Below are positions 23,420 to 32,949 of a stretch of DNA of 64,000 nucleotides, one piece after another (position 1 is the first letter of the stretch; each line of letters begins with the position of its first letter). The stretch lies in assembly GCF_900088415.1 (NCBI RefSeq), contig NZ_FLLQ01000006.1:1-64000 (forward strand). Reading direction: 5' to 3'. Under the pieces are notes generated by a model. The model saw only the letters and a program-made list of their open reading frames with translations. It was not told where the DNA came from and made no database searches. The DNA comes from Vibrio mediterranei (GTDB lineage Bacteria; Pseudomonadota; Gammaproteobacteria; Enterobacterales; Vibrionaceae). The position numbers were made by a program, and so were the translations under genes.

Positions 23420-26400
23420 ATGAATTCTGAAAGCGTTAAACATTCCATCGTAACTTCAAATAAAATTGCAGCTGGCTTTCTCGTGGTGTTAGTACTGCTC
23501 CTCAGTGTCGGCTTAGCAGCGTGGTTCAGCTTAGACAAGTTGTTTCGTTCTGTCGATCGGTATGAAGGTGCGGGGCAGCTGCTTCTTACATTAGATAGAG
23601 CAAGACTGCATGAGCTTTCCTTTACCCGAGACTTATCGGAGAGAGAATCGGAAGTCGCGCTTTCTCATATGACAGAAGCATTGAAACTGTCAGAAACGTT
23701 TCATTTAGAAAGGCATGAAGATAGTTCAGGGACCAAAGAACTAGTCCGTCAAATTAATCAATATCGAGCAGATTTTCAAAGATACGTGGCGTTGTCTTGG
23801 GAGTCGGTCGAAAAAAGAGAACAGATGGTTGAGGCGGCTCAACGAGCGAGTTCTATCGCCGATTCTCTTCATAGCTTACAGATAAAATATATTGAGAAAG
23901 ATAAGCGCTTGGTGGATAGCTTGCGCCAATCAATGAGTGATATTTCCCGTAACTCAACGGCCTCTTTCCAGCTTTCCGTTGCTGTCGAATCGGCACGCAA
24001 CCATGCGAAGGACTTTTTAGTATCAGGTAATTTAAAGGAATATCACCTTAGCAAAGGAGAATTGAAGAAAATATCGCGCTATTTGGATTTTTTGGAAGAT
24101 CGAATCAAAGACACTCGTAGTCGGGAGTTATTGGTTGAGTTGGAGCAACTAGAGCGCGCTTATTATGAGAATTTGACTGTGTTTCGAAGTGATAAGGTTA
24201 AGAAAGGAATTCGACTAGATGACCCCGCTTTGGCAGATTTAAGTCGTGTTGCGTTCGACCTAGCACAATCTGCGTTGGACCTACGGAATAACGAGACCTT
24301 GGTGTTTGAGCGAGCTCAGTCAAAAGTAGCGGCCATTCAAAATTTGATGGCTCGACGACTGGACCTATCGAAGAGTGTGACTGAATTAATACAAGAATTA
24401 GACAGTGCTAGGCAAACCGATAGAGATTTTTCGCTGGCCTTGTCTTCCGAAGCAAAAACCATTCATGCTCAAAATGTGGTGATGGTTTTAGAAAGGGGAC
24501 TGCAAACCACCTCCATACTGCGTGGTTCATTAATAGAGTTAGATGAAAAAGTGCTGTTTGAGGAACTTGAACCGGCAATTAAAAATTACCTTGAGCGATT
24601 TGGAGAATTGCGAATAGTGTCGAGTCATATAGGTACTATCGCACAGCAGATGGTGGATTCCGCTATTGATATCGACGGTGCCATTCTGGATATAAGAAAT
24701 CGCCGATTTAATGAGATGTCTGAAGCTAGGGGCCTTGCGAATATGACAACCTATGGCGGCATTTTGTTTGCTTTGGCCATTCTTCTTCTTGCTTATCTGA
24801 TTCGAAAATCACAGCGTGAGCTTCATATCGTCACCGAAGAGTTGGAAGAAAGTAATATCCAAACTCAAAATGCAAGCCAGGCAAAATCCGACTTCTTGGC
24901 CAATATGAGTCATGAGATTCGCACACCGATGAATGCCATTATTGGTATGAGTCACCTTGCTTTAGAGACCAAACTTGATAACAAACAGCGTCATTACATC
25001 AGCAAGGTTAATAGCTCCGCTCAAGCCTTGTTAGGTATCATTAATGATATTCTTGATTTCTCGAAGATCGAAGCAGGAAAAGTAGAAATTGAATCAATTA
25101 ATTTCTCTTTAGACAGTGTGTTGGAGGAGGTGATTAGCCTGATTGATGACAGTGCTAAACAGAAAAAGCTATCACTTATTATTGATGTCGCTTCGGATGT
25201 GCCCGACCAACTCATCGGCGACCCATTGCGAATTAAACAAGTGTTAACGAACTTGACTTCCAATGCTGTGAAATTTACTGAGACAGGTGAAGTACGCGTT
25301 AAGGTATCGACTGTGATGATGAGGGAGCGAGAGTGCAAAATTAATTTCGCGGTTAAAGATACGGGTATTGGAATGACTCGCGAGCAGATAGACTCACTAT
25401 TCCAGTCATTTTCTCAAGCAGACTCATCCACGACTCGCAAATATGGTGGGACGGGGTTGGGTCTTTCCATTACCAAAAATCTAGTTGAGCTAATGGGAGG
25501 TAAAGTCAGTGTTGAGAGTCGGTTAGGCGAAGGTGCTCGCTTTAGCTTTTCACTGGTATTAGGTGTTTCAGAGAGTAACGCAACGGTGTTTTATCCAGCT
25601 CAGTTGCGGAGTCAGAAATTAGCATTGATAGATAGCTCGAAAGAATCAGAACAAGTGGTGCTAAGTCAGCTGGAAAGAATCCAATGCAAGGTGGACAGCT
25701 ATCGCGATTTAGAGCAACTCGAGTCAGCGCTTAATCAAGGGAAAACTATTCCCAATGTTGTTCTTTATGGGTGGCGAAATGAAGTGTCCGATAACATAGA
25801 AACGATCTTGTCCATGCGAGAACGTGCGCCCCAAGTCTTAACCGCAAAACTGATCATTCTGTGCTCTGATTCTCGACAAGATATCATTGAAGCGTTAGAA
25901 GAGACTGATATTCAAGTCGCTAGTGTTTTGGAAAAGCCGTTTACTGCATCGACATTGCACGATGCTTTGATTGCAGCTGCATTGAATGAGTCGCCACGTG
26001 TAGGCCATTATCGAAGCCATAGCGAAGAACTAAAGCGAGCACTAGCATCATTACAAGGCGCTAAAGTTCTATTGGTGGAAGATAATACGATCAATCAGGA
26101 GGTAGCAAGAGAGTTACTGCAATCGAAAGGACTTTCCGTTGATGTGGTGGAAAACGGACAAGAGGCAGTGACCTCCTTGCGAACGGAAATCTATGATGGG
26201 GTACTGATGGACTGTCAAATGCCGATCATGGACGGTTATGAAGCCACGAGGAATATTCGAAAAGAACTTGGTCTAGTTGAGCTTCCTGTAATAGCTATGA
26301 CAGCTAGTGTGATGGTCGATGATAAAGAAAAGGCGTTGGCGTGTGGAATGAATGATGTGATTGGTAAGCCGATTATTCTTGAAGAAATGTTCCAAGTGAT

Positions 26401-27028
26401 GGCCAAATGGATTCAGCCAAGCAAACAGTCTTTAGTTGATCATCTCGATATTGAAAGAGTGGCTGGATCTGAAATAGGACTGCGCTTAGCTGGTGGTAAT
26501 GAGGCACTGCATCAAAAACTCATTCAACGATTTATCGAACAATACTCCGGAATGAGAATAGGTACTTCAGAAGAGCAAACCAGCGAAGCTACAATGTTTG
26601 AGGTTCATACTTTAAAAGGTGCTGCTGGCAACTTGGGGTTGGCTGATATTGCTGAAATTTGTGACCAAATAGAAAGGCAGCTAAAGCAAGGCGGTTCGGT
26701 TGAACAAGAAGTTACAATGCTCAACACTCAACTTGAACGTACAGTTGAGAGCTTAATCCAAAGCACTTTATCAATGAGTGTCCCTGAACCCCAAGAGTTC
26801 GAGATTCCATTTAGCGAACCGCAACTGCAGCGAATTAATGAGTTGATTGTTCTGTCAGAGGACTTTGATATGCAAGTATCAGAGTTATTGAGCGATGTTG
26901 ATTATTTGTCTCAAGCCGGACTCGCGGAGGAAGTAATTAATGATTTAAAAGTGGCGCTCGGACATTATGACTTTGAGAAGATGAGCGCTATCCTTCAAGC
27001 TTACAAAGCGTCATTAGGTGGAAAATAA
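23420..27028 (+). CDS. Hybrid sensor histidine kinase with HPt domain
   Basis: A 1202-residue membrane kinase for a multi-step phosphorelay. Order: membrane helix (about 13-33); a long, mostly helical periplasmic sensor of about 410 residues; second membrane helix (446-462); HisKA with H498 (NMSHEIRTPMN); HATPase (GTGLGLSITKN); a degenerate receiver (about 730-850) lacking the Asp; a true receiver with D931 (LMDCQMPIMDG); and an HPt domain with H1063 (VHTLKGAAGN). It should pass phosphate to the HD-GYP regulator encoded upstream. The sensor resembles helical-bundle ligand domains; the signal is unknown. Confidence 0.92.
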   Translation: MNSESVKHSIVTSNKIAAGFLVVLVLLLSVGLAAWFSLDKLFRSVDRYEGAGQLLLTLDRARLHELSFTRDLSERESEVALSHMTEALKLSETFHLERHEDSSGTKELVRQINQYRADFQRYVALSWESVEKREQMVEAAQRASSIADSLHSLQIKYIEKDKRLVDSLRQSMSDISRNSTASFQLSVAVESARNHAKDFLVSGNLKEYHLSKGELKKISRYLDFLEDRIKDTRSRELLVELEQLERAYYENLTVFRSDKVKKGIRLDDPALADLSRVAFDLAQSALDLRNNETLVFERAQSKVAAIQNLMARRLDLSKSVTELIQELDSARQTDRDFSLALSSEAKTIHAQNVVMVLERGLQTTSILRGSLIELDEKVLFEELEPAIKNYLERFGELRIVSSHIGTIAQQMVDSAIDIDGAILDIRNRRFNEMSEARGLANMTTYGGILFALAILLLAYLIRKSQRELHIVTEELEESNIQTQNASQAKSDFLANMSHEIRTPMNAIIGMSHLALETKLDNKQRHYISKVNSSAQALLGIINDILDFSKIEAGKVEIESINFSLDSVLEEVISLIDDSAKQKKLSLIIDVASDVPDQLIGDPLRIKQVLTNLTSNAVKFTETGEVRVKVSTVMMRERECKINFAVKDTGIGMTREQIDSLFQSFSQADSSTTRKYGGTGLGLSITKNLVELMGGKVSVESRLGEGARFSFSLVLGVSESNATVFYPAQLRSQKLALIDSSKESEQVVLSQLERIQCKVDSYRDLEQLESALNQGKTIPNVVLYGWRNEVSDNIETILSMRERAPQVLTAKLIILCSDSRQDIIEALEETDIQVASVLEKPFTASTLHDALIAAALNESPRVGHYRSHSEELKRALASLQGAKVLLVEDNTINQEVARELLQSKGLSVDVVENGQEAVTSLRTEIYDGVLMDCQMPIMDGYEATRNIRKELGLVELPVIAMTASVMVDDKEKALACGMNDVIGKPIILEEMFQVMAKWIQPSKQSLVDHLDIERVAGSEIGLRLAGGNEALHQKLIQRFIEQYSGMRIGTSEEQTSEATMFEVHTLKGAAGNLGLADIAEICDQIERQLKQGGSVEQEVTMLNTQLERTVESLIQSTLSMSVPEPQEFEIPFSEPQLQRINELIVLSEDFDMQVSELLSDVDYLSQAGLAEEVINDLKVALGHYDFEKMSAILQAYKASLGGK

Positions 27029-27075
27029 AAGGATAAGCTATTAAAGGGCTGCTCGACCTTTCTTAGTCGGGAATC

Positions 27076-27084
27076 TGCTATACT
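27076..27084 (+). promoter_or_regulatory. Extended -10 promoter for the HAD gene
   Basis: TGCTATACT gives an extended -10 (TG-N-TATACT), 31 bases before the ATG at 27116. No good -35 is seen at the usual spacing. Confidence 0.4.
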
Positions 27085-27115
27085 CGGCGTTTTTTGAAGG
27101 TAAGTAAGGTAGTTC

Positions 27116-27781
27116 ATGAACTTTAAAGCAGCAGTTTTCGATATGGATGGATTGCTTCTCGATACAGAAAATGTCTGTAAAGGCATTTTTGAAAAGGCAT
27201 GCCAAACGCTCGGTGTACCTTTCTTAGAGCAGAGCTATTTATCTATTATTGGATGCAATTCAAAGACCATTCATAGCAAACTCGGTGAGGCGTATCAGGA
27301 TATTATTGATTACAAGGTAATTAATGATGAGTGGCGAAAAAGCTATGATTCGGTTGTGTTCCATCAAGCTATTCCGAAAAAGCATGGTGTAATTGAACTA
27401 CTGGATTTCTTGAAATCAAAAAATATTCCTCTCGCTGTGGCGACATCGACTCACCGAAATGTCGCTGAAGCTAAACTGAAATTGGCAGGCTTAGATAAGT
27501 ACTTCGACTGTTTAGCAACGGGTTGTGAGGTGACTAGAGGCAAGCCTGACCCAGAGATTTATCATTTGGCGGCGCAAAGACTTGGGGTTGAATCAGAGAC
27601 ATGTTTAGCATTTGAAGATTCGAACAACGGCGTCAAAGCTGCTGTTGCGGCCTCTATGCATACTTACCAAATTCCCGATCTCGTCTCGCCTTGTGAAGAT
27701 GTGAAAGCTCTGAATGCGAAAACTAGAACTTCGTTATTTGAGGTATACCGTGAACTTTCAGATAGTTATACTATTAAGTAG
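27116..27781 (+). CDS. HAD-superfamily sugar-phosphate phosphatase
   Basis: A 221-residue beta-phosphoglucomutase-like HAD hydrolase. It has motif I FDMDGLLLDTE, motif II VATSTHR, motif III Lys in RGKPDPEIYHLAA, and motif IV FEDSNNGVKAA, so the catalytic set is complete. The helical cap between motifs I and II is typical of small-phosphosugar phosphatases. It sits 31 bases upstream of the GlpR-type gene and is probably co-transcribed, so a triose- or glycerol-phosphate substrate is possible (inference). Confidence 0.88.
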   Translation: MNFKAAVFDMDGLLLDTENVCKGIFEKACQTLGVPFLEQSYLSIIGCNSKTIHSKLGEAYQDIIDYKVINDEWRKSYDSVVFHQAIPKKHGVIELLDFLKSKNIPLAVATSTHRNVAEAKLKLAGLDKYFDCLATGCEVTRGKPDPEIYHLAAQRLGVESETCLAFEDSNNGVKAAVAASMHTYQIPDLVSPCEDVKALNAKTRTSLFEVYRELSDSYTIK

Positions 27782-27812
27782 ATTTTAAAAGAACTCGAAC
27801 TGGAGTGATGTT

Positions 27813-28571
27813 TTGAAGCAAACCCAACGCCACAGACAAATACTTGCCATGCTTTCAGAAAAGGGCTTTTTGAACACTGAAGAGTTCGTGGATGTGTTTG
27901 GCGTAAGCCCACAAACCATTCGCCGAGATTTAAATGATTTGGCGAAGCAAGGGCTTGTCACTCGTCATCACGGGGGCGCATCGCTTCACTCTAGTACTGA
28001 AAACGAAGCCTACTCTTCACGTAAAGTGCGGTATCAAGACGAAAAAAACCGCATTGCCAACGAACTGGTAAAGCGTATACCAAACTCATCCTCTTTGTTT
28101 ATTGACATCGGCACGACAACAGAAGCGGTAGCGACGGCACTGCTTGAGCATAAAGATCTTAAGATTGTTACCAACAATATTAACGTTGCCAACATATTAC
28201 GAGTCAAAGATGACTTCACAGTGATCGTTGCTGGTGGACAGATTCGTAATAAAGACGGCGGTATTATCGGAGAGGCGGCGAAAGAGTTCATAGAGCAGTT
28301 CCGACTCGATTACGGCATCATCGGTATCTCTGGTATACACGAAGATGGCAGTCTTCTCGATTTTGATTTTTCTGAAGTTCGTATTGCGCAAGCGATAATT
28401 GCTTGTTCAGGGCAAACTATACTTGCGGCAGATAGCACCAAAATTAACCGAGGTGCTATGGTCAACCTTGGTCATATTTCTCAAGTAGATGCATTTTACA
28501 CTGACGCGATGCCCCCTCAAGAATTAGTAGATATTCTTGAACATAATGAGGTAGATTTGCAGGTGTGTTAA
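27813..28571 (+). CDS. glpR: DeoR-family regulator, likely GlpR (glycerol-3-phosphate repressor)
   Basis: A 252-residue repressor. The TTG start at 27813 is supported by GGAG seven bases upstream. The helix-turn-helix region reads EEFVDVFGVSPQTIRRDLND, then RHHGGAS. The effector domain has DIGTTTEAVATALLE, TNNINVANIL, and GISGIHEDGSLLDFDFSEV, a stretch close to E. coli GlpR. No glp gene is adjacent: glpK and glpD are about 6-8 kb away, with GlpR-like half-sites between them. The assignment is by resemblance; the DeoR protein at 15907 is a weaker candidate. Confidence 0.8.
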   Translation: MKQTQRHRQILAMLSEKGFLNTEEFVDVFGVSPQTIRRDLNDLAKQGLVTRHHGGASLHSSTENEAYSSRKVRYQDEKNRIANELVKRIPNSSSLFIDIGTTTEAVATALLEHKDLKIVTNNINVANILRVKDDFTVIVAGGQIRNKDGGIIGEAAKEFIEQFRLDYGIIGISGIHEDGSLLDFDFSEVRIAQAIIACSGQTILAADSTKINRGAMVNLGHISQVDAFYTDAMPPQELVDILEHNEVDLQVC

Positions 28572-28581
28572 ACACACCTGC
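28559..28581 (+). terminator. Hairpin overlapping the glpR stop codon
   Basis: GCAGGTGTGT-TAA-ACACACCTGC is a perfect 10-base stem whose loop is exactly the stop codon. A short T-rich stretch (CATTTTC) follows downstream. It lies between two converging genes. Confidence 0.65.
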
Positions 28582-28599
28582 CGTACATTTTCAGTACTT

Positions 28600-29856
28600 C
28601 TACTGGTACCTCTCAACGCTCAGTTCTGCTAGTTCTAGACGACCATCTGAAGCCATTAACTCGGTTAGAATATCCGCCGAACCACATGCCATCGTCCAGC
28701 CTAAGGTTCCGTGCCCTGTATTGGTGTAAAGGTTTTTGATCGGCGTCTTGCCAATAATCGGAGTACCATCTGGGGTCATTGGTCTAAACCCGCTCCAGTA
28801 TTCCGCTTGAGTAAGGTCTGCGCCCTTAGGAAAGAGGTTGCTGACGACATGATTGAGTGTGGCAAGTCTCTTGTCAGGAAGTGTTGCATCAAACCCTGCG
28901 AGCTCCGCTGTTCCAGCGACGCGGATGCGCTCATCAAATCGAGTCACCGCGACTTTGTAGGTTTCGTCCATAATGGTAGAGGTAGGTGCTTGCTCATCAT
29001 CGATCACCGGAAGTGTTAATGAATAGCCTTTTACCGGATAGATCGGTAGGTCAATGCCAAGAGGCGCTAACAAAGATTTGGAGTAGCTTCCTAGTGCGAC
29101 GACGAATCTATCACCTGTTATTGTGCCTTGTGGCGTGTTAACCCCCCTGATGCACTGCTTATCAACCTTTAGTTCATTGATATTGGTATCAAATAGGAAC
29201 TTGACACCTGCTTGCTCCGCCAAGGTTTGTAGTTGCTGGCAAAACAAATAGCAGTCACCGGTCTCATCATCCGGTAGATAAAGGCCGCCGACTAGTTTAC
29301 CGTTCATATTTTCTAGTCCAGGCTCTTGTTGTAAGCACTGCTGTCTATCGAGTAGTTGAAACTGAGTACCACTTTCTCTGAGTAGCGCCATATCTTTTTC
29401 TACAGAATTCAATTGCTCGTGTTTACGAAAAATCTGCAGTGTACCTTGCCTCCGTCCTTGATATTGCAGTTGGTATTGTCTATTAAGCTGGGCTAAACAG
29501 TCTCTACTGCGATTAGCAATGGTCAACATGCGAGCTTTATTGGTTTTGTAATGACTAAGTTGGCAATTCAACATCATCTGGCTCGCCCAGTGAATCAGTT
29601 CAGGGCTTAAGCTAGGCTTTATTTTTAACGGTGCGTGCTGCTCAAAAAGCCATTTGAGTGCTTTTGTGGGAATTCCTGGTGCTGCCCATGGAGAGGAGTA
29701 GCCGTAGGAAATTTGTCCCGCATTGGCGAAGCTTGTCTCTTCTGCAGCTCTGGATTGACGGTCGACGACAGTCACCTCAAAGCCAGCTTGAGACAGATAC
29801 CATGCACTGGTTAATCCAATGACTCCACTTCCTAATACGACGACTTTCACATTCAA
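28600..29856 (-). CDS. dadA: D-amino-acid dehydrogenase (FAD-dependent)
   Basis: A 418-residue flavoprotein of the DadA/DAO family. It oxidises D-amino acids (classically D-alanine) to the keto acid and passes electrons to the respiratory chain. The FAD-binding GSGVIGLTSAWYL lies at the N-terminus. ATRP-type C-terminal features are SGFRPMTPDGTPIIGK and NTGHGTLGWTMACGS. Length matches DadA. It diverges from a GcvA-type LysR gene that probably controls it. Related glycine or sarcosine oxidases cannot be fully excluded. Confidence 0.85.
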   Translation of the reverse strand: MNVKVVVLGSGVIGLTSAWYLSQAGFEVTVVDRQSRAAEETSFANAGQISYGYSSPWAAPGIPTKALKWLFEQHAPLKIKPSLSPELIHWASQMMLNCQLSHYKTNKARMLTIANRSRDCLAQLNRQYQLQYQGRRQGTLQIFRKHEQLNSVEKDMALLRESGTQFQLLDRQQCLQQEPGLENMNGKLVGGLYLPDDETGDCYLFCQQLQTLAEQAGVKFLFDTNINELKVDKQCIRGVNTPQGTITGDRFVVALGSYSKSLLAPLGIDLPIYPVKGYSLTLPVIDDEQAPTSTIMDETYKVAVTRFDERIRVAGTAELAGFDATLPDKRLATLNHVVSNLFPKGADLTQAEYWSGFRPMTPDGTPIIGKTPIKNLYTNTGHGTLGWTMACGSADILTELMASDGRLELAELSVERYQ

Positions 29857-29954
29857 CTCTCACATTTTTTATTTTCAGCAATAATGAACGGTTTACATCT
29901 GATTAACAATCGATATAAATTGACAATGGATTTTAGTAAAACTAAAGGCTGGGT

Positions 29955-30839
29955 ATGAAATCTGCTGTACTTCATGGTATCAATCTAATTTGTATCGTCG
30001 CGCGCCACACCAGCATTACCAGTGCGGCAAAGGAGTTGAATTTGACGGTCGGTGCGGTGAGTCAGCAACTACATCAGATTGAACAACGCTTAGGTTTTAC
30101 TGTATTTGAACGCCATGCTCGGGGAATTCGGCTTACCGAACGTGGCAACAAACTGGTAGAAGCGGCGGGTCATCATCTATTGTCCATTGAAGAAGCGGTG
30201 TTTCAACTAACACGGGTGTCTGAGCGCAAACAGATACGATTAAAACTCACCCCGTCGTTTGCCTTTAAGTGGTTAGTGCCTCGATTGGAGGACTTCTATC
30301 GCCGTTATCCCGATGTTCAGATACACACTTTCGCTGAAGGCGCACTTGTTGATAGTGACAGCCGCGATTTTGATGTTGCGATAGATTATGGACCGATACC
30401 TTATAAACGCTCCGATGCAGAATTACTGTTAGAAGAATCACTGATTCCGGTAATGAGTCATGACTACTGGCAGCGTCACCCTGATTTGGCAACCAGCAAT
30501 AGAGCGTGGGAACAAGTGACACTATTGCATGATCTTATGCCGTGGGAAGGTGCACCTAAAGATTATGAATGGCTGTACTGGGCATCTCAACAGAGTCTGG
30601 ATTTTGACACTAACCAAGGGCATTTCTTCAATCGTACAGATATGGCGATGTCGGCTGCCGAGGCTGGAGTTGGTATTGCTCTGGCTCGGACAGCCTTACT
30701 AGGAGAAGAAGTCGCGCAAGGGAGGCTAGTTGCACCATTTGATAAGATGGCGGCGAATGCCGGATATTTTGTCATCACCCATACTGACAATCCTTATACG
30801 CGACTGTTTAAGAGTTGGCTGCAAGAACAAGTACAGTAA
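29955..30839 (+). CDS. LysR-family regulator (GcvA-like)
   Basis: A 294-residue LysR-type regulator. The N-terminal winged helix has SITSAAKELNLTVGAVSQQL and LGFTVFERHARGIRLTERG, closest to the GcvA/DsdC branch. The C-terminal effector domain is full length. It is divergent from the dadA-like gene, the usual arrangement for a LysR activator and its target. The 98-base gap holds TTTAGT-AAA-ACTAAA (29932-29946), a small inverted repeat that could be its site. The effector is likely a D-amino acid or glycine (inference). Confidence 0.87.
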   Translation: MKSAVLHGINLICIVARHTSITSAAKELNLTVGAVSQQLHQIEQRLGFTVFERHARGIRLTERGNKLVEAAGHHLLSIEEAVFQLTRVSERKQIRLKLTPSFAFKWLVPRLEDFYRRYPDVQIHTFAEGALVDSDSRDFDVAIDYGPIPYKRSDAELLLEESLIPVMSHDYWQRHPDLATSNRAWEQVTLLHDLMPWEGAPKDYEWLYWASQQSLDFDTNQGHFFNRTDMAMSAAEAGVGIALARTALLGEEVAQGRLVAPFDKMAANAGYFVITHTDNPYTRLFKSWLQEQVQ

Positions 30840-30852
30840 AGTGAGATAAAAG

Positions 30853-30883
30853 GCTCACCTCACCGTGCACAGCTGAGGTGAGC
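30853..30883 (-). terminator. Terminator of the proline iminopeptidase gene
   Basis: GCTCACCTCA (30853-30862) pairs perfectly with TGAGGTGAGC (30874-30883). On the minus strand the stem is followed by CTTTTA. It could also serve the converging LysR gene, but with no T-run on that side. Confidence 0.7.
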
Positions 30884-30890
30884 GAGAGCA

Positions 30891-32195
30891 TTAAGCCTGT
30901 TGGCAATGATAAGTATGATTACCCATGGTAATCAGGTTGTTAAGAATGCGCTCACCATCCGCCCGCAGTCCATTGTGTTCGTATTCATTGGTAATCCAAG
31001 CTTTAGCATTAGGCATCAGTGCAAGGGTCTCGCGACTGATATCCATTTCTACGAACATATCGTCGGCATAAACAGCGCAACTTACTGGAACTGAGTTATT
31101 GGCGAGTGTTTCGGCATCATACAGTTTGCCCCAATCTGATTTCTCTGCCAGTAGATCTGCGGCTTCTTTCAGTGGTTTTAGGCACTCGTATTGTTCAAAC
31201 ATCCAAGGGAAGACCATTTCGCCAGTAAAGTAGAATTCGCTTTCTTCGCCAGAATAGTTGAATTCACTATGCTCTTGACGTACTCGATGTGCAGACCAAT
31301 TCGAGCTAAAGCCTTGGCAATAAATGGATTCGTGCAGCAAGGCGTAGATAGGGTTAGTTTGAAAACCCTGTTGCATCAACATTTCATTAAGGAACTCATA
31401 ACGCATAATAGTCTCACCGTTGACCTCAACCAGAGCGTTTTCTAAGTTGTAATAAGTCGGTAGGAAGGTATCACTCATACCAAAATTAATGCCAATCTGT
31501 TGAAATTGCTCAACAGTGAAACGCTGGCCATTAGGCAAGTAAACCTCATTGTTCATTAGGTGATTGGCAATGTTCTTACAGAGTGCTTGTGCATGAGGGA
31601 ACTGACGAAAGAATGCCTGATTTTTCTCTCTGGTACGCTTAAATGTCGCTTGATAAACGTCGTCTGGATGACGCGAAATTGATGGTACACCACCAGTGAT
31701 AAATGAACGCGATAAGCTTTCTGGAAATAGAGAGAGGTAGGTTAATGAACAAAAACCACCAAAGCTTTGACCGAGAATTGCCCATTGCTTAACACCAAAC
31801 TGTTTACGAATAGACTCTGCATCGCGAACAATATTGTCGGCTCTAAAATGGCTGAGGTAGTCGGCTTGCTGCTGTGGTGTTTGACTTGCCAAGGTTTGAT
31901 GGCTGATTACGGTGCTGTTTCCGGTGCCTCTTTGGTCCAGTAAAAGTACTTTGTAATCCTGTAAAGCGCGTTTTAACCAACCACTATTGCCATTCGGACG
32001 GGGTGAAGGGAACCCGGGACCTCCCTGAAAGTAGACTAGCCACGGCTTGTCTGCCGTGTCATCGACAAGAGTTACTTCTCGCGCAAAGACATTGATATTA
32101 CCTTTATCTGGATGCTGATAATCCAATGGAACAATAAAGTTGTGAGGGGTAAACCGTAAACCTGAATCGATGAAAGAGGCGGTGTTGACTGTCAT
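30891..32195 (-). CDS. Proline iminopeptidase-type alpha/beta hydrolase
   Basis: A 434-residue peptidase of family S33, which releases N-terminal proline from peptides. Features: the oxyanion-hole stretch YFQGGPGFPSPRP, LLDQRGTGNST, and the nucleophile elbow GQSFGGF. The catalytic Asp and His should be in VYADDMFV and NEYEHNGLRA. No signal peptide, so it is cytoplasmic. It is longer than the approximately 310-residue pip enzymes and matches the larger Aeromonas/Serratia type. It stands alone between terminators. Confidence 0.88.
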   Translation of the reverse strand: MTVNTASFIDSGLRFTPHNFIVPLDYQHPDKGNINVFAREVTLVDDTADKPWLVYFQGGPGFPSPRPNGNSGWLKRALQDYKVLLLDQRGTGNSTVISHQTLASQTPQQQADYLSHFRADNIVRDAESIRKQFGVKQWAILGQSFGGFCSLTYLSLFPESLSRSFITGGVPSISRHPDDVYQATFKRTREKNQAFFRQFPHAQALCKNIANHLMNNEVYLPNGQRFTVEQFQQIGINFGMSDTFLPTYYNLENALVEVNGETIMRYEFLNEMLMQQGFQTNPIYALLHESIYCQGFSSNWSAHRVRQEHSEFNYSGEESEFYFTGEMVFPWMFEQYECLKPLKEAADLLAEKSDWGKLYDAETLANNSVPVSCAVYADDMFVEMDISRETLALMPNAKAWITNEYEHNGLRADGERILNNLITMGNHTYHCQQA

Positions 32196-32359
32196 ATTCG
32201 AACTTCCGTGATGAATAGGGAAACTGCTATTTCTGCAATGTCAGAAAATGAGGTAATCGCTATGCGAAGAAACAGCAGTGAAGTAGCACCGACGTTAACG
32301 TTTTTGTAATGAAAACGCCAGTGACAATCGAACAAATACAAAGTATGGACGCACAGGTA

Positions 32360-32824
32360 TTAGTTTTCGGTACTTAAACGCGGTGATCGTTTATTTTTCA
32401 ATCTCAGGCCATCGCGAATATTTAATCCCATAAGCGTTAAGTTGATAAAACCTGCTACGAACTCTACGCCTTGAATCCAATAAAAGGTGTGGTCAAATTG
32501 GCCCTTAGAGGCAAGGGTGTGAAGATAGATCGCACAAGGTAGCAGCACCAACATGCCATTCGCTGCAATAAATGGCATCCGCTTTTTCTTTGCTCCAAAT
32601 TCTCCCTTATTTGCTTCTGGCGCGAGCTTTGAACCAGTAATACCAGCGATTGCCATACAAGGGATCAAAACCCATACGGCAAAGAAAATAGCAGTTTTCA
32701 CTGAAGTCACAGCTTGCTCATTGCCGAACAGCTCGACTAAAACGCTGCTGGTGAAGAATGACAAAATCAAAGCAAAAGCAATGATCGCTGCGGTTCGGTG
32801 AAGCATAGAGAGGGAAGTGCGCAT
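32360..32824 (-). CDS. Small four-helix inner-membrane protein
   Basis: A 154-residue protein with four predicted membrane segments (about 10-32, 43-63, 84-104, 116-138), a basic loop (KKKRMPF) and a basic tail. I do not recognise a named family beyond a generic vibrio membrane protein. GAGGT upstream of the ATG is a good ribosome-binding site. It is a single gene. The function is unknown; no transport motif is visible. Confidence 0.75.
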   Translation of the reverse strand: MRTSLSMLHRTAAIIAFALILSFFTSSVLVELFGNEQAVTSVKTAIFFAVWVLIPCMAIAGITGSKLAPEANKGEFGAKKKRMPFIAANGMLVLLPCAIYLHTLASKGQFDHTFYWIQGVEFVAGFINLTLMGLNIRDGLRLKNKRSPRLSTEN

Positions 32825-32870
32825 AATAAAACCTCATAGAGTTGATTCATTCGTTTCGAATTTAGTTTAC

Positions 32871-32902
32871 GCGGCAATAGTTGCAATTGCAACTATTGCC
32901 GC
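32871..32902 (+). terminator. Perfect 32-base palindrome with T-run, no obvious gene upstream on this strand
   Basis: GCGGCAATAGTTGC-AATT-GCAACTATTGCCGC is fully symmetric and followed by ATTTTTTA on the plus strand. Both neighbouring genes are on the minus strand, so as a terminator it would stop transcription antisense to them. It might instead end the XRE-cupin gene, whose stop lies 48 bases away, but that side has no T-run. Confidence 0.6.
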
Positions 32903-32949
32903 ATTTTTTAATCGTGTGCGGATTTATAGGTTATAGCTTGGGGATCTAA

